From Hsuehochloa calcarea (taxonomy: Eukaryota > Streptophyta > Magnoliopsida > Poales > Poaceae): a stretch of 64,000 bases of DNA. The stretch is from the NCBI GenBank assembly GCA_036346395.1, contig CM070601.1, forward strand, positions 20,209,763 to 20,273,762, in the 5' to 3' direction. A program made the position numbers and the translations under genes. The stretch's first letter is position 1; every line of letters starts with the position of its first letter. Below the pieces are notes generated by a model. It searched no databases. It had not been told where the DNA came from and saw only the letters and a program-made list of their open reading frames with translations. Shown here one piece after another: positions 54,751-64,000 of the stretch.

Positions 54751-55300
54751 ACAACGGAGAGAAGGAGAAGCCCCCTGTCCTCTTGCATTCGTTCGATGTG
54801 CTCGCCCCTCTGCTACTAATGTGTGCTCATTTTAGTGCGCGCAGCAGAGGCCGAAGCAAAAATAATCAAGAACTTCTTGTTAGTCCCTGCTTTCTGTCGG
54901 TCATGGATGGAATAGTTGCCTTATTAGAGCAAGCAACTGATCCATCCGTAGTTCTAGCGTTTGCTCCCTCTTGTTCTTGTTGTGATCTTCTTGTTGGTGG
55001 TTAAGCCTCAGCCGTTCGGGAGGTTACTAAGGTTTTTTAAGTAATAACCTCCTGTTCGCTGCTGCTGCTGCTGCTGCATTTTATTTTTCTTCTAGTCTTG
55101 GTGTAAGTCTTCAACTTGTGTTGTTGTATAAGGTGTAGGAGGGATCAGCAAGTATTATGGCCTAGTCCTTCCTGCCTAGTCTCCTTGTGTACTAGTACTA
55201 TGTATGTTTTCGTTCCTTGCTTGTGAAATCAATTAAGCATTCTGTGTGAGAAACCTGTTTGGTCATTAGGAATTTCTGGTTCGGAGTTTTTATCACTTAA
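54751..55300 (+). other. 3' UTR / 3' flank of copy B gene
   Basis: Parallels 1,164-1,700. A GCTGCTGCTGCTGCTGC run at 55,059-55,075 is longer than in copy A (trinucleotide slippage). Confidence 0.5.
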
Positions 55301-56487
55301 TTTTTCTTCTTGCCTCTAACTGCATGATACTTAACCTGCAAATTAAAAAGGTAATTCTTTCTACGGTGCTCTAGTATTTGTGCAATTTCTAATTAATAAG
55401 CAGTGTTAAGTTAGTAACCTCCCAGCCCATCTCCGGATCAAGTTGCCAGTCCAAGTGGCTGCCCACAGTTATTACTCGAGGAGGAATAGCCATCTCTTCG
55501 TGACAAAGGAAAACCACGATCAGCCGAACCCAAATATCCCATCCAGCACGTGGACGTGGCCCACTAGTAGAACTGTAGAACACTTGGCTCGACCGCTTCC
55601 CGCAAAGCTGAACAAAACTAAGCGTGCAAGTTTGCGGCCAAACACGCAGCTCCATTAGCCTCGGTGCCCGCCGTTTCCGGAATTGACTTGGCTTCCTCCC
55701 AAGTCACCACACGGTTTCGTGGATGGCTAAGTCGCTCTGCGCAACAGCGCAAGTGGTGGAAAACGCGTCCACCAGTCCAATGCAAGCGCAGGATTCCCAA
55801 GTTTACGACTTGATCCAGAGTCCAGGCGCGCAGCGGCGCCTCCTCACACGATGCTTCGAAAGCAAGTAGTTTTGCAAAAACACAAGTGGCATGCCTTACA
55901 GTATGATTCTTCTAGAGGACTACGAAGGCAGCAAGCGGATACGGGATACCTCTGCAATGATCTCAAATTTGGAAATGATGTTCTCAATCTCAACAGGCTT
56001 TTTCATCAAAAACAGGCTTTCCTCGGGTTCATTCATGTCAGGACTCAAAAATGTAGTTCTATACTCTCTATATACAATGTACTAGTTCAGAATCTTGCTA
56101 GTATACACAGTATCAACATAGATGACTATCGATCTACACAAGACGATTAATAGAATAAACAACTAATTTAAATAGCAGATAATAGTTTTAACCTTATGGC
56201 CGAGTTTACATTTATTTGGCTTTGCAGGGCTGGCAATAAATAAAATAACAGCAGCGGAACAAAATTAAACTCCAGTGGAATCTCATCAATTCACCATAGG
56301 CAACCGACTGGGATCAAGATCCTAACGATCAGCATATTCGTAGAACTCCTCCTCAAATACAGGCGATGACTCCTCCACTTCTGTTGAATGTTTGCAGCAA
56401 TCAAAAGTAATCAAAAGTACACAAATGTACTTGCAAGTCATACCACAGAGTGCAATTTATAGATGATGGCTTATTCCAAAGGAATGG

Positions 56488-59400
56488 TGTAACATTCTCG
56501 TTTTCAAAATGGTAAATAGTGTTACTATTCGATTTTCGATTTCTTTGCGTATTTTCAAATTGCCGTATTTTCGCAAAAACTTCCAACCCCCTTCTAGCTC
56601 GGGTTTGTGTTTCAAACACCCCGACCGAGTTCAAAATCCAAATTTTGGTTTCATTGTCTCTTTTCGATTTTTGCCATTTCTTCAATTTTCCCTAGGTTTA
56701 GCCCAATCCCTCATGGGCCAGCCATCTCCTCTCCTCCCTCTCTCCTGGCCCGCCCGCCCGTTCCTCCTGGCCCGGCCCACTTCCTCCCGGTCTGCTGTGC
56801 CCCCCTCTTTCTTTTCTCTCCTCCCCACGTCAACCCGGCTCGGCCTACCCCAGCTCCCTCTTCTTCCTCCTCCTGCCCCCACCCTATCTCTCCTGTGCGA
56901 GCACGCCACCGCCATCCTCGCCAATCCCCCTCTGCCACCCCCTGCTCCCGTCGACTGCAGCGCCCCTCTCCCCGCCTAGTCCCCTCACCGCCCATCCTCG
57001 CCAATCCCTGCTGCCACCACCTGCCCTGCCCGGTCCTCTCCGCACGCAGGCACTCATGACCGAGAGACGCCGAGCTCCCTCCAGTAGCTCTCCCCCCCTT
57101 CGAATATAAAACCCGCCCTGCACCCCCCTTGCTCTCCCCCGTGCCCCCTTGCTCTCCCCACTCCACCCAATTGCTCCCGGGTAAGTTTCCACTTGAGAAT
57201 TTGCTCGTGCAACCGAAGCTCCAGGTTCTTCATCTCCACTCCGCACTATCGCTCGCTCAACGCCGAGTTCTCGCTTTCTCAACTCCCAGACTACGCCTCT
57301 CAACCTCCCAGATTACCGCACTCTCCCAGATTATCACATTTCAACGTCGGTACTACCGCCCTCTTGCAACCCTGGTACTACCGCCTCCACATCACCAGTA
57401 CTACCACCCACCTCGTGCCTCCGGTACTACCGCTCCCGCCTCCCGGTACTACCGCCTGTGCCACCTCCGAGACCGAGCGTTGTGCTGTGCCACGTGTCGG
57501 CTCCTCGTTTTTCCGGCTTCTCTGTTTTTCTTTTCAATTAAGTATTATATTGGAAAGCTTCGAAAATTCATATCTTTTTTCATTTTAACTCCAAAAATTA
57601 TGAAACTTGTTTCTAAAATTTTCTAAATTCAAGACTTTGCTAATAGCACTGGTCTTGTTCAATTTGGAGTTCATTTATTATGAGTTTGGTATTTATTTGT
57701 TCTCTCTGCTGTTGTACCTTTTTCCGGTACTTTCGCCCGGTTAGGGTTCGAAGAGGCAGGAGGCCTCCACTTCGATCAAGCTCAATAGTATCAGGATCCT
57801 ACTGCCTTTAACCAAGGTGAGTCAATACTTTGATCATTTTGAGCCTACATTTTATGCAAATTATATTTGTTAAAATATCAAAGTTGCATGCTTTAATTCT
57901 GTAATCAAATGTATGTTAAAGCTTAAAGTAGTTAAACACTCATTTGATGATTAATCAATTATTACCCATCCTTTGATAGATTGAATCCCTCATTCCATGT
58001 CACACTAGTAAATATGTGGTAAATACTAGCATAGGTTGTATTTAAGCGACATGCTAGACTTGCTTAAGTACTAGGACAATAAATGTCTCGATCATCATCT
58101 TTTAATCATGAAAGTGGTTTTGGGCAGTCATTGGATGTAAATAATCGACGTATTGTGTTAATTGGTTTTTCTCCTTAAAATCCTAAACAACTTGCTAGTA
58201 CCACATCTGGGCGGATGGAAAGAGTGGTGGGTTCGGATGTAGCACGAAAATAGGTGGAATGTGGTATGAACCGTCTAGATGGATTAAGGACTTAATCTTG
58301 TCATGACCTCCTGTGTAAAACAAGTACAACCGCAAGTCTGCAAAGTGCAACTTGGCTTAGTAAAATTATTGAACCCTGAATGTCATCCCACAATTGGTGT
58401 TTGGAAGTGTGCAAGCGGCAGGATGCATGCTGGCTTGAGAGGGACACCGAGGAGGGTGAAGTTGCCAGCTGCGCTAGTCGTTGTGGCCGGAGCCAGCTGC
58501 GCTAGTCGTTGTGGTGAACATCCCGCATAACTTATGAAGTTGGCCATAGGGGTGAGATGACGGAAGGGGCAATGTAGTTTGAAATGTTACTGTGACGATC
58601 GCTCAACTACATGACTAAGGAATCATGTGGTGTAACGAGTATGAGTACTCTTGTGGGTACAGTGTACAACATCTGCAGAGTCTAAAATGTTTAAACAACC
58701 TTGCCTACGGTCATAGGCGGACATGAGATTTTAACTTGAGTTAGTTCTATTTCAAAAACATGTGTGGGTGAAATTTCCCTGAGCCATCTAGTTCAGTGGT
58801 GTGAAGGAGCGGAGGTAGCTCCAACAAAATAATGCGTGTGTAGAGTTCCGATGGAGGGAACCTCTACTGTTATTTAAATATTGCACTTACTCTCTTTAAT
58901 AAAATACAATTTGTTTAAAATGCTAAGTCATAGGAGTTTGTAACTATGATAATTGAAAATATTGCTTTAGCAAATAAAAGAAACTGAGCCATCCTTATTA
59001 AGCCTTGCATGTATACTATTGCATACTGTGTGTTGGCTCATGAGCACGGAAGTTGTGCTCACTCTCACTCTCGCTCCCCTCCCAAACCCTCCAGATGATA
59101 TGGATCAGGGAGACTACACGTACTACAAGGATCCTGAAGTCGACGACCAAGGGAACCCTGAAGAATAGTCTAGATTCTATAGTCTAGGTCTCGCCCAGTC
59201 TAGTAAACTCGTCGGTACTTGCGTATAACCGATATTACCCAATCCTTGGATAATATCAGTCGTACGTAGGTCACCCCAGCCGCTTGCCTGTGGAGAGATG
59301 AGCCAAATCCCCTCTTTTGCTTCCGCTTTATCAACGTGCTTTTATGTGTTGTAATCAATATGGCCTGGTGGCCCTTATGTAAAACTCGACCCGACGTGAT

Positions 59401-59555
59401 CTATGTCAGTCTGATGTCTATTTGTATTTGAATGACTTAATTCACGCCTTGTATGAAATGATTCAGCATTGAGCCTGTGAGTGCAACCTACTGATCCAGG
59501 GAGTAACACGATATTTTTCACAGAGGATTAGGGATTAGAAAATCCGGGTCCGACA
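56488..59555 (+). mobile_element. solo giant LTR with AATGG target duplication
   Basis: 3,068 bp, from TGTAACATTCTCG to GGGTCCGACA, flanked by AATGG on both sides (56,483-56,487 and 59,556-59,560). ATATAAA at 57,104 is the TATA candidate, so the U3 is about 620 bp and the rest is a long R-U5. Five to six GGTACTACCGC words are spaced through 57,349-57,460. A short frame MDQGDYTYYKDPE ending in GNPEE at 59,099-59,168 occurs near the 3' end, as in related LTRs. No internal coding region, so it is a solo LTR inside a relative of opposite orientation. Confidence 0.92.
58465..58514 (+). repeat. 22-bp direct duplication in the LTR
   Basis: CCAGCTGCGCTAGTCGTTGT (plus GG) at 58,465-58,486 and again at 58,493-58,514, six bases apart. 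Confidence 0.9.
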
Positions 59556-61899
59556 AATGGCTTCTGTGGTTATTTTGCATAAAGCGACATTTGCAATTGA
59601 ATATAAATAATAGATTAAAAATAATATTTAAAACAAATAAATAATAATAATTTGATATTGGTTTTCACTAAGGACACATAGTCTAAACAAGTTATTCACA
59701 CAGCCATATGTGATCATACAGCTCCCTTCTAAAATGTTTTATAAAAATCTACCCCTCGTGTGAAATCTCCGATCATGTCCATGACCGCAGACGCGACTAT
59801 TCGAATAGATTGATTAACACTCTACAAAGGTTGTACACTTTACCCATACGATATTGTTAGTGTAACTAGCACAAATCATAACAAAACCTTTCAGAAACTT
59901 CATCTCAAACATTGGCACTCCCGATGTGCTTTACCGTCATCCAATCGATACACACAGCGCTTGGCACGACACACACCGCTGGACAGGGAAGAGGCGAACC
60001 GTCCCATGATGTGAGAATCACACCTCCACCCTGATACATAACCTAATCTACAACTCGAATTGTCAATGTCAAGACTCCATAACCTACTAAGTTAGGCCCA
60101 TCCCATCAGGCATATGGTCGTACAGGAGGCACAGTTCAATGGCGTACAAAGTTAAGTCCATAATTGACCAAGGTAAGACTTTCAATTTCTAACTAATGTC
60201 ATACATACCAATATTCTCATACACACAGCTTCCACCATATCACACAGTATCCACCACTTGCCTTAGTCTAAATCTTTTCACACCCTGTTTGTTAAGTAAA
60301 ACACATGCCATCAACGAGTAATAGCACACAGTTTTATCATATGGTTCAATAATCACTTAGTCAAGTTTATATTTGCAACTCACATGAGATGATGACTCGT
60401 AGCATGACTAAGCAATCTACTCATATCTAACCAACCCACGTTGGTACTACGATAATACCAATTAATAATGAATCAACCTAGGGTGACAAAAGATCAAGGC
60501 ATAACAATAGATAAGGTGGATGTAACAAATTGGATTGACAACTAAACTCAAAAGCACTTAAATAAATACTTAAAATAGAATACAATAGTTTGAATCAAAA
60601 TATTTTCAAAACTGGGTGCAATACGATCAAATGTATAACTTGCCTTGGAATAGGCCTATGTACTGGTCTTGGTCTTGGTGCACTCCTTCAAAACTCCACG
60701 AAGAATTAACGTCTACTTGCAAATGAAATAAATAAATAACAGAGAGAAAAAACAAACTCTAAAAAATAATTAAAATATTAGATAAATAGATCTCAAATTT
60801 AGATTAATTTTAAAATTTGAATGGGCTCAATCGGAGGTTGGATGAAGAAGATATGACATTTGGATGTTTGAATCAAAAGAAAAACTCTAAAAGGATTTAT
60901 GGAATTAACCCGAATTATTCTTCAATTGAAAACCTGAATTAATGAGCAATGCTGATGTCAGCCCTCAGAATTTCAGAATTAAAAGAAAAAAAGAAAATCT
61001 AACATGTGCGACCCACACATCAGTGGCTCGGCTCACGGTGAACCAAGTTCACCGAGCTTTTGGATCTAGGGTTTGGTGAACTGGCACGCAGGTGCTGACG
61101 CGGCGACATGTGGGATGAAACGTAGGCACGACATTGATGCTAGTGGCACACGTGGACTGCCACGTCGGATCTGCGGCGACGCGGCTCTGGAACCAAGGGT
61201 CATCATCGAAAGGCGGTGACTCGTCGGCTGTGAAGGGTACTGGCGCGAAGCTAAGATTATTGTGAACCCGATGACGCTCTTACTGATGGTCGGGGTGGAC
61301 GGTGGTGGCCGACGGTGAGCTTTGAGCGGCGGAGGACTTCGGCTATTGTCGGACGAGGGCTTCGGCGACGCTCCGGCCATGGGGAAAGGTGCACGCGGTA
61401 GCCCGGGCGGCGGCGGACTCAGCAGTGCAATCGGTGTCGACGACGGCGGCACAATTCGAAAAACGAAAAGCTTAGGCCAAAAACCTAAAGCTCCGATTGC
61501 GGCGACGCTAGGGTTCTTGGGGTGGAATTGATGTTGGGTTCAAGGTGCAGACGGAGAGCCGATCCTAGGGGGCTATTTATAGGAGCTGGGCGCCCGGGAT
61601 AAGAAATCCCCAAATCGAATCCATGTTGAATACGAAAATGAATTCAAAAATATTGGAGATAAAAACCAATTTGGGATTTGATTTGAATGGATTTGGATGC
61701 GGGAAGATAAGAGATAAGATTTGACGCGAAAATCCTGGAGGTTTTTGTTGGAGAATCCCCGTTGTCGTTTGGAGAGCGAGCTCCAACCATGGTGGATGGA
61801 CGCGTCGGCTACATGGGGAAGACGGCGACACGAAGATGATGATGCAGTGGGGCCCAACCGTCAGGGGCAAAACGCGCGCGCGAGGAGGAAAGAAGAGGG

Positions 61900-64000
61900 T
61901 GCTCGAAGGATCCGCCGATCGTGGTTATTAAACCAACCACTCGAGTCGATCTACTCTTGGCAACACCTCGTGATCTTCTACAGCGAATTTCCAAGGCACA
62001 TACAACCGCTCGAAAAGAAGACGACTTGCACCGGATAAAACGTAACAACAACGACTTTGCGTCAATTCATCAAACGCTTTAGTCGGTTCGTAACTCAATT
62101 CGAAATTTCGATTCCTCTCGTGATCGGAGCTTTTAAGCAAGGAGTCCGCAGAGAAGAATAACGGAGGACATTGCTCAATCCTCCCAACATCTGCTTGAAC
62201 TCTTCGAGATGGCCGATCGATATGCAACCGCTTCGAGGCGCGAGTGGAACAACACTATCGATCGAGAAACATATACTCCTCGAGAGCCGTGAAGTTGGTA
62301 AAGATAAAAAGCAAAAAGTCCAAGAAGAAAATAAAAATCAAAAACCACAAGCCGTGGTTCCAAGGAGGTTCGCCGTGAAAGATGAAGAGCCCCAAACCTC
62401 CAAGTCGACTCGATCAAGGCAAAGGTAAGCACCGATCGTAGGAACGACAAACCAAGGTGGTGTCCTTTTCATAAAAGGAAGGACATGACCTCCAAGAATC
62501 GCCGAAGTTTTCCAAAGAAAGCTCGAAGACTACTACAACGCAAAGCACCACTCCCTACTCGGGGTAGGACATACGAGTGGCCAAAAGTCGCTGATGATGA
62601 GGAGATGCCGCTCCAAGATCCGCAACATACCGTTGAGCACATCTACGGAGGATCATCGCATACGACTCCAAACGACAACTTAAAGTCCGGACGAGAGGTA
62701 AATTCTCTACATACTCCTCGTCAATAAATTACCAAGTGGTCGGAGTTACCATCTCTTTTGAGAAGGATGATGTCCGATCACTACGAGTCGATCAGTCGAT
62801 ATCCGATTAGGGTCGAACCCACCATCAACAACGTCGGGTCAATCGAGTGTTGGTTGATGGTGGCGTTCTTTGAACATATTATTTACTAATGCCCCGGACG
62901 AGATGCAAGTACCGGGAAAAGGTAAGGCCATGACGATACTCCTTTCATGGAATTATCGGTCTTCACCAAACCTATTGGCCAAGTTTCTCTTCCTTTAACA
63001 TTTGGCTCACCAAGTAATTTCGGACGATAAAGTCTCCTTTGATGTGTCGATTTCGATCGGCATATAATGCCATACTCGGACGACCAACTTTGGCAAAATT
63101 CTTAATGGCTACTCATTACGGGTATCAATGTCTTAAGATGCCAGTCCCAAAGGAGTGATCACCATTCAGAGTGACAAAAGATGGCGATACTGCGACGTCG
63201 ATCCTCGAGATGGTTGGTCAAATACCAACTCGAGATGAAAGTCACCCGACTAGCAAGTCGAGCCTAAAGCGCACCAAAGCCGAACGATCAAGTCAAAGAG
63301 GTTCCTCCGACGCAGAAGAACCCTCGAAGACTGCTCGACGGAGACTTCCGACCCCAAATAGGAAGACGCCTCATTACCTTCCTCCGAGCTAACGCAGATG
63401 TCTTTGCGTGGCAAGCATCCGACATGCCCGAGTCCCGGAGGTAATCGAGCACGGCTAGCTTACGCTACCGATAAAGTACCAGTAAACAAAAATTACGAGA
63501 TTTGCCTCCGATCGACGAGATGCTATTAAGTCGAGTTGGATAAGCTACTTAAAGCGGGCTTTATAAGAGAAGTCAACCACCGAGTGGTTGGCTAACCTGT
63601 AATGGTCAAAAAGTCAAACGGCAAATGGCGATGTGCGTGGACTTTCTTCGATCTTAATAAAGCTTGTCCAAAAGATGATTTCCTTTACCTCGTATTGATC
63701 ACCGTTGATTCAACTGCAGTTGTGAGATATTAAGTTTTTAGATGCATATTCGGATACCACCGGATCAATATGTGTTTAAACGATGAAGAAAAGACCGCAT
63801 TCATTACTCCATTTGGTACCTTTTGCTATGTCAAATGCCATTTGGTCTAAAGAATGCGGTGCTTCTTTCAACGCTTAATGCAATCGACTTTTATCTCAAT
63901 TAGGCCGAATTTGGAAGCCTATGTTGATGATCTAGTCGTAAAAGCATTAAGAGACTTAATCATATCACCGACCTACAAGAAACATTCGACAACCTCGTAA
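61900..64000 (+). pseudogene. gypsy (Tat-type) gag-protease-RT fragment, runs off window
   Basis: A second copy of the 51.6-53.2-kb family that extends further: gag (61,906-62,260), nucleocapsid, protease near 62,850 (LVDGG region), then RT with KSNGKWR near 63,610, DLNKACPKDDF at about 63,650, DEEKTAFITPFGT at 63,783-63,822 and AYVDDLVVK at 63,918-63,945. Frames change every few dozen bases through single-base losses (for example one G missing in the protease DGG-Ser motif region and one A before the PFGLKNA motif). The element continues beyond the window. Confidence 0.8.

Larger units (their letters stand above)
54106..56035 (+). repeat. small-gene locus copy B, main part
   Basis: Matches copy A from about 540 to 2,245: CACTAATACGTGGAAAG, the TATA region, the coding region, the 3' UTR, and CTCAATCTCAACAGGCTTTT at the end. 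The similarity stops at TTCATTCA, exactly where the minus-strand giant LTR begins (TGTCAGG at 56,036). Confidence 0.9.
56036..61895 (-). mobile_element. gypsy giant LTR, minus orientation, split by a solo LTR
   Basis: Left end TGTCAGGACTC at 56,036 (inverse GAGTCCTGACA, comparable to GGGTCCGACA at the end of the other giant LTR), with ATTCA just before it. Read on the minus strand, a TATAAATA lies at 61,582-61,575 with a capsite-like stretch after it. A leader region follows, then the text that also appears in the remnant at 43.6 kb and in the solo LTR at 57.7-58.8 kb (GGTAAAGTGTACAACC versus GGTACAGTGTACAACA). The right (5') end is cut near 61,895 by the gypsy fragment, so no second target copy is available. 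It contains the inserted LTR 56,488-59,555. Confidence 0.7.

Noticed and set aside
56509..57626. Long Pro/Ser-rich frames in the 56.5-57.6-kb LTR on both strands
   Set aside because: They fall in U3/R of a solo LTR and are low-complexity C-rich sequence.

Overview
The window looks like nuclear DNA of a grass (Poaceae). Supporting signs are a CACTA element whose ends carry many GCCGAGTG/CACTCGGC copies, Ty3/gypsy elements of Tat type (archaeal-type RNase H and an antisense ORF), multi-kilobase gypsy LTRs, and a Mutator-like element carrying a plant mobile domain gene. There are no bacterial-style operons, rRNA, tRNA genes or CRISPR arrays that I can see. Most of the 64 kb is a nest of transposable elements, with a few small host loci between them. 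The genus cannot be settled from sequence reading alone.

Layout. 0.35-2.25 kb: a small single-exon gene (80 aa). Paralogous pieces lie at 9.6-10.1 kb (3' flank only) and 50.0-56.0 kb (intact 79-aa copy, split by insertions). 2,732-8,396: a deleted CACTA element with perfect 3-bp target duplication. 8.9-9.6 kb: AT-rich degenerate repeats. 10.65-11.85 kb: gypsy LTR remnant. 12.1-13.46 kb: small TIR element with a frameshifted Mutator-like N-terminus. 13.8-30.8 kb: composite Tat gypsy element with an internally repeated gag-protease-RT, RNase H, integrase, an antisense ORF, two nested solo LTRs (GTTTA and ATTTT target duplications), and two related LTRs at the 3' side. 31.1-40.1 kb: Mutator-like element with a decayed transposase, a decayed plant mobile domain gene, an intact two-exon GRF zinc-finger gene on the minus strand and a second, broken GRF gene. 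40,188-40,357: a perfect 69-bp inverted repeat. 42.5-46.4 kb: LTR remnants. 47.34-47.86 kb: a candidate two-exon small host gene inside a duplicated block. 49.17-49.6 kb: a YUCCA-like flavin monooxygenase pseudogene. 51.27-53.49 kb: potassium-channel gene fragments flanking a gypsy piece. 56.0-61.9 kb: a minus-strand giant LTR split by a solo LTR with AATGG target duplication. 61.9-64 kb: another gypsy gag-PR-RT fragment, running off the window.

Reading the whole: an old local duplication of small grass genes was invaded by successive waves of elements, and nesting plus target duplications order several of them. The best candidates for something not routine are the intact GRF gene in antisense inside the dead Mutator-like element, the perfect 69-bp hairpin next to it, the chimeric LTR/RNase H insertion at 50.1-51.0 kb with a near-matching target duplication, and a gypsy copy pair whose differences are dominated by single-base indels (possible assembly error).
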